A DNA stretch of 64,000 bases, from assembly GCA_028285685.1 (NCBI GenBank), contig JANQOR010000024.1, positions 24,713 to 88,712 on the forward strand. The letters are read 5' to 3'. The position numbers were made by a program, and so were the translations under genes. Within the stretch, counting starts at the first letter, position 1. Every line of letters begins with the position of its first letter. The DNA is from Cyclobacteriaceae bacterium (GTDB lineage: Bacteria; Bacteroidota; Bacteroidia; Cytophagales; Cyclobacteriaceae). This document shows positions 9,197 to 18,700 of the stretch, piece after piece. The notes under the pieces were generated by a model. That model did not search any database and was not told the origin of the DNA. It saw only the letters and a list, made by a program, of their open reading frames with translations.

Positions 9197-10070
9197 AGAC
9201 ACTGCGCATTCGGAAGTTGGACGGATAAAATCTGTTCTATTAAAGCGTCCTGAAGCAGGATTTGTGAACCAGGAATTTGTGGATCAGGAATGGGAGTCAC
9301 TTAATTTCCTAGGTCCTCCCGACTTTAGTAAAGCAATCCAAGAGCATCAAAGCCTTGAAGGCCTAATCTCAGCAAGGGATTCTAACATTCACTATTTACC
9401 TCAATCAAATAAAGTAACGCTCGACTCGGTGTACTGCCGAGATGCCACGATAGTCACCGATTTTGGCGTCATTTTGTGTAGGATGGGAAAAGATCAAAGA
9501 AGTGAGGAACCCGAAGCAGAACGAGCGTGCTTCGAAAAAGTGGGTCTGCACATTCTAGGGCAGATCAAGGCACCGGGAACATTAGAAGGTGGCGATGTAG
9601 CCTGGCTTGACATGAATACGCTTGCAGTCGGCCACACTTATCGTACCAACTATGAGGGTATCGAGCAATTGAAGCATTTGCTGGAACCGAGCGGAATCGA
9701 AATTCTTGTTGCAGAGATGCCTCACTACAAAGGATCATCTGATGTCTTTCATCTTATGTCAGTCTTAAGTCCCGTGGATATCAAGAAAGCGGTGGCATAT
9801 TCTCCACTCATGCCTATTCATTTCAGAAACGAGTTGTTCAAGCGAGATTATGAATTAATCGAGGTTCCCGATGAGGAGTTCGAATCAATGGCTGCAAATG
9901 TACTTGCTGTTGCCCCTGGTGAGTGTGTGATGGTATCAGGCAACCCGATCACTAAATCCAGGCTGGAAAAATCCGGCTGCATAGTTCATGAATATGATGG
10001 AGAGGAGATCAGTGTAAAAGGTGGTGGTGGTCCAACTTGCCTTACGAGACCTATTCTCCGGGAAATATAA
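9189..10070 (+). CDS. Dimethylarginine dimethylaminohydrolase-like guanidino hydrolase
   Basis: The start at 9189 (MARDTAHSEV, 293 residues) is preferred over an upstream ATG at 9153 that lies deep inside the permease gene. The protein belongs to the amidinotransferase/arginine deiminase superfamily. Visible motifs are YCRDATIV (82-89), LEGGDV (132-137), GHTYRTNYEG (148-157), a catalytic His in VFHLMSVL (H188) and a catalytic Cys in GGGGPTCLTRP (C284). DDAH enzymes hydrolyse methylated arginine to citrulline and methylamines; related enzymes act on arginine or other guanidino compounds. It is coupled to an amino-acid permease upstream and lies 5 bp before a secreted peptidase gene, so it probably degrades an imported guanidino amino acid in the cytoplasm. 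Confidence 0.8.
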   Translation: MARDTAHSEVGRIKSVLLKRPEAGFVNQEFVDQEWESLNFLGPPDFSKAIQEHQSLEGLISARDSNIHYLPQSNKVTLDSVYCRDATIVTDFGVILCRMGKDQRSEEPEAERACFEKVGLHILGQIKAPGTLEGGDVAWLDMNTLAVGHTYRTNYEGIEQLKHLLEPSGIEILVAEMPHYKGSSDVFHLMSVLSPVDIKKAVAYSPLMPIHFRNELFKRDYELIEVPDEEFESMAANVLAVAPGECVMVSGNPITKSRLEKSGCIVHEYDGEEISVKGGGGPTCLTRPILREI

Positions 10071-10075
10071 CTTTA

Positions 10076-11203
10076 ATGAAAATGAGAGTATTCAACGTCA
10101 TCCTACTAATAATCTTTGCTATGAATAGTTCAGTTGCTCAACGCCCAAGAGAACATGGGATCGAGATAGGTATTTTCCAAACTGGTGAAAACAATGCAAT
10201 CACCGACGTTCCCGGAGTTAAAGTGGGACACACCACCCTGATTGAAGGCGAAAACATCAGAACAGGAGTCACTGCGATCATTCCGCATGAAAAAGATGTA
10301 TTTCAATGGAAGTGTCCGGCTGGAATCTTTCTGGGAAATGGTTTTGGCAAGCTAGCAGGTTACAGTCAGGTGGAAGAACTGGGAAACATTGAGACGCCCA
10401 TCGTGCTAACTAACACGCTAAGTGTGTCTATTGGGATGAACGCCCTTATTTCCTACACGCTGAACCAACCGGAAAATGAAGATGTGCGGTCCGTGAATGC
10501 GGTGGTTGGCGAAACCAATGACGGAGGTTTGAATGACATCCGGGGAAGGCATGTAAAAGAGGAACATGTACTTGATGCTCTTAAAAATGCCAAAGATGGA
10601 CCTGTCGCTGAAGGTAATGTTGGAGCAGGAACGGGCACAAGATGCTTTGGTTTTAAGGGCGGTATCGGAACTTCCTCCAGAAAACTACCTGAATCATTAG
10701 GTGGCTACACGGTTGGTGTGCTGGTGCAAACAAATTTTGGAGGTGTATTGGAAATCAATGGTGTCCCGATAGCAAAAGAACTTGGTAACTATCCATTTAA
10801 AAATGCCATTGAGTCTAGCGATGGGTCTTGCATGATGGTCGTAATCACGGACGCACCAGTCTCAGATCGAAACCTCAAACGTATGGCAAAAAGAGCCATG
10901 TTGGGTCTCGGTAAGACGGGCGGTGTGGCATCTAATGGAAGTGGAGACTACGTGATTGCACTATCAAATGCCGAACAAAACCTCGTTCCCTATCAGACTG
11001 AAAACAATACCAATTCGTCGGAATTTCTCCGAAACAACCGAATGACACCTTTGTTTATCGCCACAATCGAAGCAACAGAAGAGGCAATCATTAATTCGCT
11101 GTTTGCAGCTGAGACGATGGAAGGACGCGACGGTAACAAAGCTGAGAAACTTCCCGTCGAGGAGGTTTTGAATATTATGAAAAAGTACGGAAGAGGTAAA
11201 TAG
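10076..11203 (+). CDS. S58 (DmpA-type) aminopeptidase, exported
   Basis: The start at 10076 gives a signal peptide (MKMRVFNVILLIIFAMNSSVAQ is split across residues 1-22); an ATG at 10037 would add residues overlapping the hydrolase gene. The 375-residue product shows the DmpA/BapA hallmarks: ITDVPGVKVGH near the mature N-terminus, NDGGLNDIRGRHV (148-160), GNVGAGTGTRCFGFKGG (180-196) and the self-cleavage site DGSCMMVVITDAP with G250/S251. S58 enzymes are N-terminal nucleophile hydrolases that cut themselves before this Ser and release N-terminal L-, D- or beta-amino acids from peptides. Export puts it in the periplasm, where it could feed the permease of the same operon. Substrate specificity cannot be read from sequence. 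Confidence 0.88.
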   Translation: MKMRVFNVILLIIFAMNSSVAQRPREHGIEIGIFQTGENNAITDVPGVKVGHTTLIEGENIRTGVTAIIPHEKDVFQWKCPAGIFLGNGFGKLAGYSQVEELGNIETPIVLTNTLSVSIGMNALISYTLNQPENEDVRSVNAVVGETNDGGLNDIRGRHVKEEHVLDALKNAKDGPVAEGNVGAGTGTRCFGFKGGIGTSSRKLPESLGGYTVGVLVQTNFGGVLEINGVPIAKELGNYPFKNAIESSDGSCMMVVITDAPVSDRNLKRMAKRAMLGLGKTGGVASNGSGDYVIALSNAEQNLVPYQTENNTNSSEFLRNNRMTPLFIATIEATEEAIINSLFAAETMEGRDGNKAEKLPVEEVLNIMKKYGRGK

Positions 11204-11419
11204 GAGTCAGCACTTTACCCCTCTTCCCCCTACTTCTAGCTGTAGACCTGCCCTGCCAAGCGGCTTCAAAACAGCGTCCCGATTCCCACGGTTAATTCAA
11301 ATAACTGGAAATGGTATATAGAAAGTCTACATGAGAACGGTCGTTGAAAATTGACAATGACTGAAAGTCATAGCTAGTTACATTTGGTTCCAGCCACTCG
11401 ATTATTAAACGCGAACAGA

Positions 11420-11959
11420 ATGCGACTAAAAAAAGGGGATGTGGCTCCTCACTTTCAACTTCCTTCGATCGAAGACAAGGATGTTTCCCTACAGGACTTC
11501 ACAGGCAAAAAAGTACTATTAATTCTCAATCGGTGGGCAAATTGTCCTTTTTGCTCCTTGACACTCACAAAGATTGTTAATAGAACAGCACAATTTGAAT
11601 CACTGGGAATTGAGACAGTCATGGTATTTCCTTCCACTGCCAGCAAGATCAAACAAAGTTTGCCAGATCTTGACATAGGAAAAATCCAGTTTCTCTCGGA
11701 TGAAGTATTGGATAGTTATAAACGCTATGGTACGGAAGCGACTCTCAAAGGAGAAATCAAGACACTTACCGACATACCCACACTGATGCAGGCGCTCCGC
11801 AAAATCAGACCCGCGTCGTTGCTCTTTGATGGAAAGCTAAATCAACTGCCTGCAAGTTTTCTAATCAACCCACTGGGAAAAATTGATGCCACGGTCTATG
11901 GCGAAACCTTTACCGACATTATTGATCTGGACGTAGTGCTCGATTGGGGAAAAGCTTAG
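11420..11959 (+). CDS. Peroxiredoxin/AhpC-TSA-like thioredoxin-fold protein
   Basis: The ATG at 11420 (MRLKKGDVAPHFQLPS, 179 residues) fits the family start better than an upstream TTG at 11384. The sequence has the thioredoxin-fold redoxin opening (KKGDVAPHFQLPSIEDKDVSLQDFTGKKVLL) and a WANCPFCSLTL motif, so a CxxC site (CPFC) sits where peroxiredoxins have the peroxidatic Cys. A cis-Pro-like LNQLPASFLINPLGKI follows near the end. It is a cytoplasmic redox protein of the peroxiredoxin-like group; actual peroxidase activity is unproven. It stands alone, with no tight neighbours. Confidence 0.75.
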   Translation: MRLKKGDVAPHFQLPSIEDKDVSLQDFTGKKVLLILNRWANCPFCSLTLTKIVNRTAQFESLGIETVMVFPSTASKIKQSLPDLDIGKIQFLSDEVLDSYKRYGTEATLKGEIKTLTDIPTLMQALRKIRPASLLFDGKLNQLPASFLINPLGKIDATVYGETFTDIIDLDVVLDWGKA

Positions 11960-12007
11960 CTATCGCCGCAATCTTCCTCACACCATAAACTTTTTTGAAA
12001 CCTTTTT

Positions 12008-12038
12008 TTGGATTTTCAGTTTACATGTTCTAATGTTG
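12008..12038 (+). promoter_or_regulatory. Probable promoter of the GntR/ABC operon
   Basis: TTG at 12008-12010, then 20 bp, then TAATGTTG at 12031-12038. This matches the Bacteroidota -33/-7 pattern (TTG, 19-20 bp, TAnnTTTG) with one mismatch. The GntR operator candidate begins at the end of the -7 element. Confidence 0.4.
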
Positions 12039-12061
12039 TACTGTATTAGTATGATAGTACA
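12037..12061. promoter_or_regulatory. Inverted repeat, probable GntR (YtrA-type) operator
   Basis: TGTACT and AGTACA form perfect outer arms around 13 bp, and inner positions extend the symmetry (TGTACTnTnnTAnTAnnAnAGTACA). It overlaps the expected transcription start, 13 bp before the ATPase start, a position suited to repression by the GntR protein encoded in the same operon. Confidence 0.6.
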
Positions 12062-12074
12062 CTAAATCAATAGT

Positions 12075-12905
12075 ATGATTGATATCAAAAAACTCAACTT
12101 CAACTACAACAACAAGCAGCCGGCGCTCTTTGAGGACCTGGATTGCGAGTTGCAAGCAGGCAGTATTGTTGGGCTGCTTGGAAAAAATGGAGCTGGGAAA
12201 ACAACACTTCTGAAAATCATGATTGGTTTGCTTCTCCCAACGAATGGTCAGGTAAAGGTCAATGATCATTCGCCAAGAAAGCGGCAGCCATCATTTCTGG
12301 AAGATCTTTTCTTCGTTTCAGAAGAATTTCAACTTCCCGGGATTTCTATCAACAACTATGTCAAGGCCAACTCGGTCTTTTATCCACGATTTGATGAAAA
12401 ACTGCTTCACAAGCTTCTGGTCGATTTTGAATTGCCAGAGACAAAAAGCTTACAAAAGCTTTCTTATGGACAGAAAAAGAAGTTTCTCATCTCCTTCGCA
12501 CTTTCTACTAAGTGTAGATTGCTGGTCCTGGATGAACCTACCAATGGGCTTGACATTCCATCCAAAGCAATTTTCCGCAAAGTGTTGGCAGGTTCCCTTG
12601 ATGAAGAACAGCTCGTGATCATTTCGACACACCAGGTTCGTGATGTGGAAAACCTGATCGATCGCATTGTCATGCTTGAAAAGGGCCGGTTCATCATGCA
12701 GAAGGACCTCTATGAAATTTCGGAAAAACTCAATTTCTCGACCAGTTCTACTGCTGACGGTGAGGATGTTTTGTACAGCGAAATGGTACCGGGAGGATAT
12801 AAGGTCATCACTCCCCAGGTCAACGGAGACTCTTCTGTGGATATTGAACTATTGTTTAACGCTGTAACCCAAGGCAGTCAAAAACTCAAGGACTATGTCA
12901 GCTAA
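12075..12905 (+). CDS. ABC transporter ATP-binding protein (YtrB-like)
   Basis: A 276-residue cytoplasmic ATPase. Walker A is GKNGAGKT (36-43), the signature is LSYGQKKK (about residue 134), Walker B is LLVLDEPTNGLD, and the switch His lies in IISTHQV. The Gly-Gln-Lys signature instead of SGGQ is typical of ATPases paired with GntR/YtrA regulators. It is the first gene of a four-gene operon: ATPase, permease, GntR regulator and a small membrane-anchored protein, with overlaps of 11 bp, a 1-bp gap and a 1-bp overlap. It probably powers the membrane protein at 12895. In Bacillus such modules respond to cell-wall antibiotics; the role here is inferred from that family only. Confidence 0.88.
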   Translation: MIDIKKLNFNYNNKQPALFEDLDCELQAGSIVGLLGKNGAGKTTLLKIMIGLLLPTNGQVKVNDHSPRKRQPSFLEDLFFVSEEFQLPGISINNYVKANSVFYPRFDEKLLHKLLVDFELPETKSLQKLSYGQKKKFLISFALSTKCRLLVLDEPTNGLDIPSKAIFRKVLAGSLDEEQLVIISTHQVRDVENLIDRIVMLEKGRFIMQKDLYEISEKLNFSTSSTADGEDVLYSEMVPGGYKVITPQVNGDSSVDIELLFNAVTQGSQKLKDYVS

Positions 12906-13695
12906 TAACACATTTAAAATGAGTCGGTTCATGCTGCTTTTTAAACAGCACCTGATTCACAACAGTAAGTTGTTGCTGTTCTCTTCAGTCGGATTTTGTG
13001 GTGTGGTTTACATCATTCTGGTGTTGGCACAATTAAGTCGCGATCTGGAGCCACTCGATGCGGAGGTATTTGTTAACTCCATGGTAGCCTTTGTGGCCAT
13101 TTTTGGGGCGCTGTATGCCGGGTACTCTTTTCCTGCTTTTAGAAATAAGGAAAACACGATAACATACCTGACGCTACCAGCATCAGTATTGGAGAAATTT
13201 CTTTTCGAATTTGTCAATAGGATATTCATTACATTGATCGTGTTGCCATTCCTCTTCTGGCTCATGTTCAACCTCGAAGGTTACACATTCGAGTTGTTTA
13301 ATGGTTTAGGTTTAGGTTTCAATCCTGTTGGCTTTTCGGATCTTATGGCGATGGATGTTCCGAATGATGAGGTACCCTTTTGGGCACGGGTTATGATCGT
13401 ATCTATTTCCTTTCTCGTCTTCGTACTTCCATTCACAGGAGCGGCAATGTTTTCAAAGCAACCATTGGTCAAAACATTGTTTTCCATCGCCATTATCATC
13501 GCATTTTATGTTGGATTTATCTATATCGTCGTGGAACCACTCGGTTTGAGCGAATACGACATCGATGAATCTAAAATGTGGCTCTTTCCCGGAGATGAGA
13601 CAAGCGCGTTTCAATTCCTGACGGTAGCCGCAGTACTTGCCAATCTGGTGATGCTCTCAGTGGCCTATTTGAAAGTAAAAGAAAAGGAGGTTTAA
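12895..13695 (+). CDS. ABC-2-type membrane permease partner
   Basis: A 266-residue protein with about six hydrophobic spans (first at 25-48: LLLFSSVGFCGVVYIILVLA). It lacks sequence motifs that identify a substrate, but overlaps the ATPase gene by 11 bp and is followed directly by the GntR gene, the standard layout of YtrA-type ABC modules. It should form the membrane half of that transporter. An acidic loop follows the second last region (SEYDIDESKMWLFPGDET). Confidence 0.75.
   Translation: MSANNTFKMSRFMLLFKQHLIHNSKLLLFSSVGFCGVVYIILVLAQLSRDLEPLDAEVFVNSMVAFVAIFGALYAGYSFPAFRNKENTITYLTLPASVLEKFLFEFVNRIFITLIVLPFLFWLMFNLEGYTFELFNGLGLGFNPVGFSDLMAMDVPNDEVPFWARVMIVSISFLVFVLPFTGAAMFSKQPLVKTLFSIAIIIAFYVGFIYIVVEPLGLSEYDIDESKMWLFPGDETSAFQFLTVAAVLANLVMLSVAYLKVKEKEV
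13685..13690 (+). promoter_or_regulatory. Strong Shine-Dalgarno site for the GntR gene
   Basis: AGGAGG lies inside the last codons of the permease gene, 6 bp before the GntR ATG at 13697. A full-strength SD is uncommon in Bacteroidota, where most starts lack one. It fixes the GntR start and may boost regulator synthesis. Confidence 0.55.
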
Positions 13696-13696
13696 G

Positions 13697-14059
13697 ATGG
13701 AGTTTCAAAATGGCAAAAGCATCTTTTTACAGATAGCAGACAACATAAGAGATAAAGTGGTCAGCGGAGAGTTCGAAGCTGGCAAAAAGATCCCATCCGT
13801 TCGAGAGTTTGCCTCCGAAATGGGAGTGAATCCAAACACAATAATGAGAACCTACAGTGAACTACAAGCGATGAATATTATAGAAAACAAAAGAGGAATC
13901 GGCTACTTCGTAAATCCTGAAGCTCAGCAGGTGATCCTGGAAAGTAAGAGGAGAGAATTCTTCGACAAACTCCTCCCCGATCTTCTACGCCATGCCGAAG
14001 TTCTTGGAATCACCAGGGATGAACTAAGGCAGCACCTTGAATCAAAAAACTCAAAATAA
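13697..14059 (+). CDS. GntR-family regulator (YtrA subfamily)
   Basis: A 120-residue regulator. The N-terminal winged helix includes FLQIADNIRDKVVSGEFEAGKKIPSVREFASEMGVNPNTIMRTYSELQ split by helix turns at residues 10-58, then the wing IIENKRGIGYFV. Only a short helical tail of about 45 residues follows, as in the YtrA subfamily, which lacks a large ligand domain. It is embedded between the ABC permease and the small anchored protein (ATG overlaps stop by 1 bp). It probably represses its own operon through the repeat at 12037-12061. Confidence 0.9.
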   Translation: MEFQNGKSIFLQIADNIRDKVVSGEFEAGKKIPSVREFASEMGVNPNTIMRTYSELQAMNIIENKRGIGYFVNPEAQQVILESKRREFFDKLLPDLLRHAEVLGITRDELRQHLESKNSK

Positions 14060-14742
14060 TGAAAGCAAGTAACAAAGTACTAACGGTCTTTTTCGGGATC
14101 ATCCTCCTGTATATCTCTGCCGCCTTCACGGAAGTGCGAATACGGGGTGTCAAAGGTGATCTCGACAATGAAAATGTTAAAGTGGAAACCATTCCATTGG
14201 ACGATTTGAAGTACCTGGTTGTGTCCGATTTGGACAAGCGGGTGCTTCTTAAATCGTCCGACAAGCCTCGCCTTGAAATCAGAAGTAGGTCCGAAGGAAT
14301 CATCTCTGAACTAAAGTATGAACTTGAAGGTGACACACTGAATCTGCAAGAGTTCGATATTAGTGAAGATATCCGGTTCAACATCACTCTGCATATTCCA
14401 AAAGGTTTCCTGGGCATCAGTATGGATAAGGCGTCAGTGCATATCTCTAATATCAGCGGTCCAAGTTTCTCGATCAATCAGGTTGGTGGAAGACTTGTGT
14501 TTGACGAGAAAGTTTACCTGGACAAGTTGGAAATCATTGCTTCAGATCGGGCAGACATTGATGGATACAATTTTGAGGTCGATACCATGATCCTTCAATT
14601 GGACGAGGCTGAAGTGTACATGCAGTCCCCGGTCAACAGTCTTCAAGGGTCGATGACAAACAAGTCCAACCTAGTCATGAGCAGTGTGAATGACATAGTG
14701 TTTAACAAAGATGAGAGTAGTGAATTGAGGCTATTTAACTAG
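14059..14742 (+). CDS. Membrane-anchored or secreted DUF4097/GIN-like beta-rich protein
   Basis: A 227-residue protein with one N-terminal hydrophobic segment (residues 7-24), then a beta-rich region of short alternating strands (e.g. LVVSDLDKRVLLKSS, FNITLHIPKGF, VSSVND-like turns). This resembles putative adhesin/GIN-type beta-helical domains that often accompany GntR or PspC-type stress operons in Bacteroidota. No catalytic motif is visible. It is the last gene of the GntR operon, starting within the regulator's stop codon. The role is unknown; a periplasmic accessory factor of the ABC module is the simplest inference. Confidence 0.55.
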   Translation: MKASNKVLTVFFGIILLYISAAFTEVRIRGVKGDLDNENVKVETIPLDDLKYLVVSDLDKRVLLKSSDKPRLEIRSRSEGIISELKYELEGDTLNLQEFDISEDIRFNITLHIPKGFLGISMDKASVHISNISGPSFSINQVGGRLVFDEKVYLDKLEIIASDRADIDGYNFEVDTMILQLDEAEVYMQSPVNSLQGSMTNKSNLVMSSVNDIVFNKDESSELRLFN

Positions 14743-14893
14743 AAATAGCACTACGAATAGTGTTAAAAATGGCTTCTCCGGACCTTAGATGGAATTTTTT
14801 ACCAGCGGTGTAACAAAATCGTTTCTAAACACCTCATACGAAGTAGCTCAAAAACTTGAACGCATCTGTCACCATATCTAAAGCGAAAGTCGC

Positions 14894-15784
14894 ATGAACA
14901 TAGAAATCAAAGGACTTTCAAAGATCTATCCAAATGGCCATGCTGCCATCCGCGACATCAATCTTGAAATTGGCAGCGGCATGTTTGGATTGTTAGGGCC
15001 AAATGGCGCTGGCAAATCCAGTCTGATGCGAATCCTTGTAACACTGCAAAAAGCAACCAAGGGAAGTGTTCGCATGGATGGATTGGACATCAATCTTCAT
15101 CGTCAAAAAATACGTCCCTGGATCGGGTACCTACCACAGGACTTCACCTTCTTTTCAAAACTCAAGACATGGGAGTTTCTCAACTATTCGGCCAAGCTAT
15201 CCACCAACCTGAAGAGAAAGCAACGGATCATTGAAGTGGATAAAATGTTGGATCAGGTCGGCTTACTTGATGTGAGAGACCGGATGGCGAACAAGTTGTC
15301 AGGTGGAATGAAGCGAAGGCTCGGGATTGCTCAAGCATTAATAGGTAACCCTCGACTACTGGTGATTGACGAGCCCACAACAGGATTGGATCCTGAGGAA
15401 CGTATTCGCTTTCGAAATATCCTATCAGATCTGAGTCAAAAGGACGTGACTATCATTCTATCCACTCACATTGTAGGAGACATCAGTAGCACATGTCACC
15501 ACATGGCAATGCTACATCAGGGAGAGGTTGCCTTCACAGGTGCTCCTGAAGGCATGATCGAGGAGGTGAGAGGTCACGTGTGGCAGGTTACGGTGAGTGA
15601 TGAGGAATTTTCACTTCTTAAAAATCAGTTTCCAGTAGTCTCCACTATTCCAGTCATGGGTGAATGGGAAACACAATTGATTGCTACTGATCAACCACAT
15701 CCTGCAGCTGAAAATATCCAGCCCAATCTTGAGCACGCATATGTCTATTTCATGGAAAATAAACTCGGCATTTCTCTGGTATGA
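14894..15784 (+). CDS. ABC transporter ATP-binding protein of the exporter locus
   Basis: A 296-residue ATPase with Walker A GPNGAGKS (35-42), signature LSGGMKRRLGIAQAL, Walker B LLVIDEPTTGLDP, and switch His in ILSTHIVGDI. After the catalytic core, a C-terminal extension contains VWQVTVSDEEFSLLKNQFPVV and ends NLEHAYVYFMENK. Both the core and this tail closely match the ABC domain fused to the RND pump at 24879-29618, so the two are paralogs. Its stop overlaps the next gene by 4 bp (ATGA), so it pairs with the giant permease. It starts a same-strand run of seven exporter genes. Confidence 0.9.
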   Translation: MNIEIKGLSKIYPNGHAAIRDINLEIGSGMFGLLGPNGAGKSSLMRILVTLQKATKGSVRMDGLDINLHRQKIRPWIGYLPQDFTFFSKLKTWEFLNYSAKLSTNLKRKQRIIEVDKMLDQVGLLDVRDRMANKLSGGMKRRLGIAQALIGNPRLLVIDEPTTGLDPEERIRFRNILSDLSQKDVTIILSTHIVGDISSTCHHMAMLHQGEVAFTGAPEGMIEEVRGHVWQVTVSDEEFSLLKNQFPVVSTIPVMGEWETQLIATDQPHPAAENIQPNLEHAYVYFMENKLGISLV

Positions 15785-18700
15785 TTTCGAAACGAAACAT
15801 ATTGACCATAGCAAAATTTGAATCAAAGGTTATATGGCGAAACTGGTTTTTCAGGATACTCTGCGTTGGTGTACTCTTTTTCCTTACCATGTTCAACATT
15901 GCAGCTTTCTCGCTGGCAGACGAAACTCCTAACTGGTTCATCATAGCAAACAGCTGGGGAATTCCATACGCTAACATGATTTTGCTAAGTATGCCCCAGG
16001 CTGCAGCAATCATATTCCTTGGTACTGGTGTGGTGAAGAAGAACAAGAAACTGGACACAAATGAGGTTTTCTTCACACGAGCCATCTCAAATGTGGATTA
16101 TGTATTTGGGAAGGCACTTGCGCTCTTCAAGCTTTTTATCGGGCTCAATGTGGTTATCCTGTCTATCAGTCTGATCTTCAATTTGACGAATCCGAACGCC
16201 CCCTTCAATCCGCTGGGATATTTTATCTATCCGTTATTATCGAGCGTTCCCAGTATACTGTTCATCACAGGCCTCTCATTTCTGTTCGTGACGCTTATTC
16301 GAAATCAACCAGTCAGTATCGTCTTGCTCTTGGGAATTTCCGGAGTGATCCTGATCTATTTCCAGGGTAAGCATTCAAACATTTTTGACTACATGGCCTT
16401 TCGTTTCACCATGATGGCCTCCGATATCATTGGGTTCAGCGACCTGAAATTCATCCTATTGCAAAGATCTTTCTATTTCACGGTTGGAGTTGCTTGTCTG
16501 TTTGCAACAGCATTTTTCCTGGAGCGCCTATCCAATCATAGCAGAATCAGGATGGCAGTTGGTTTTGTGAGCGTCCTGCTACTGGGGGCATCAGCATATA
16601 TAATGATCAACCTATGGAATATCCGAAGCGGGAAAATAGAGCTTCGAGATGATTTGATCGCACTAAATGGCAAATGGGCGGATGTTCCAAACATCGATAT
16701 TAAATCGAACCACATTCGGCTTATTCATTCTGGGAATGAAATAACGGCTACCTCTAAAATGATGGTGGAAAACAAGCTGGATCAAACCCTGGAGAGGGTT
16801 TACTTCACGCTAAATCCGGCACTGGAAATACAGGAAGTCTCCATCAACGATAGGTCCGTCGATTTCCAGCGCGAACTCCACATCGTCTCAATTAGTGGAA
16901 ACCTTTTTGAGCCAGGAAAAGAATACATAATCAAAATAAGCTATCAAGGTGGTATCCAGGAGGAAGTCGCTCACCTGGAAGTAAAACAGAAGCGGTACGA
17001 TCGTATCAGTGATTCATTTGTGTATCCGATTCAAAAGAGATATGCCTTCCTTCAACCAGATTATGTGCTTTTTACTAAGGACGTATTATGGTATCCTGAT
17101 ACACAGATTGGATATAGCCGAAAATCACCTATTAAGGATAGAAGATCCTTTACTGACTTCCAGTTGGAGGTGAAATCAACGGAAAATAATCTTCCTATTT
17201 CACAAGGCGATTCCAAATTGAATAATGAAGGATTTTATGTCTTTGATCCGGAACATCCACTTCCTCAAATTTCACTTGCAATTGGTTCGTATGAGAAAAA
17301 GGAATTGACGGTTGGTGAGATTACGTATTCAGTCTTCCATCACCCGAATAACGATTACTTCTCTCAACATTTTGATCTGGTCGGTGATACACTGGCTTCA
17401 CTTATTACTGATATCGTGAACGAGTATGAGTTTGATCAGAAAATAAAATATCCATTCTCTCGACTGCAGTTGGTTGAAACACCGATACAATTTCGGGCCT
17501 ACAACAAAATCTACGAAAGCCATCAAGCTTATGTTCAACCGGAAATGGTTCTGGTTCCGGAAAAGGGTGGAAATGATCGCCAATTCGATTTCAATGTCCA
17601 GCTAATCTACATGGACCAGCAGGCAAGGGAGGATAATCAGGTTCTCGGGGACAAGGAAAAGCAAGCGAACGTATTTTCAAATTTTGTAAAAAAGACCTTA
17701 ACTAAGCAGGAAAGCAGCGGACGCTTTTTCTTTGATGGAGACGATGACGAAGATGATGTGTATTCCATCTTCCCCAACCTGTATGCATACAACTCTGGAA
17801 TTGTCAGCGACGATTGGGCGCTACTTAACAAAAGCATTTCCAACTACCTCAACAAAGAAGACCGGTCCTTAAGGGATTTCTCAAGAAATATCAATGGCAT
17901 CTCTTTCACCGAAGAATGCAACGAACTAATGAGCAATTCAACATTGATGGAAATTGTGACTCAGGAGGAAGATTACAACAAAATTCAGAAGTCCATATCA
18001 CTAAAGGGAGAGTACCTATTCTCTTACTTAGATCAAATCATTGGCAAAGAGGCGTTCAGAGAATTTATCAACGAATGGATAAACTCAAACCAACATAAGG
18101 TTACAGCCTACGAAGACTTCAGCCAGGCCATCAAACTAAAATTCAATCTCGACATCGATCCGGTTATCAGGCAAGTGTTCTCCGAAACAGATCAGCCCTC
18201 GTTTGTTATTACCAATTCGGATGAGTACGAATTATTGGATGGAGATCGAAAGAGATATCAGATATTGTTTGACGTGACCAATGTCGGCACCAACCATGGA
18301 GTGATAAAGGTTAACTTCAATTCAAACGATTTCTCAGAAACCAACTTTTTCAGTAGAAGGCAGGAGGATGAAAACACATTGGAGGATGCTGGGTATCTTT
18401 CAGTGGTACGTACCGGCGAAACCAAGCAACTGGGTTTTCTGCTGGATGAACCTCCAAGGCAGATTTCGATCAACACGCTTGTCTCTCAAAATATCCCGTC
18501 TGTCATTAGCCTTTCGACTAGCACATTTAGCTTAAAGGAAAATGCTGTGCCTTTCGAGGGCGAGCGGGTGGTTGAAGGTAGTCCTCAAGCATCCCAATAC
18601 GAATTGATTGTTGACAACGAAGATCCGGGGTTCTCGACGTTCAGCCCGATCAGGGATACTTATCTGAAAGAGTTCCTCGACAGTAGAAACCCCTCCAATA

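Noticed and set aside
14010-14477. 155-codon ORF antisense to the GntR and GIN-like genes
   Set aside because: It runs opposite to two well-supported overlapping genes and shows only Ser/Arg-rich shadow sequence.
14789-14881. 30-codon ORF upstream of the exporter ATPase
   Set aside because: No hydrophobic or repeat pattern, no terminator, no recognisable peptide; the length is within chance expectation for the 151-bp gap.
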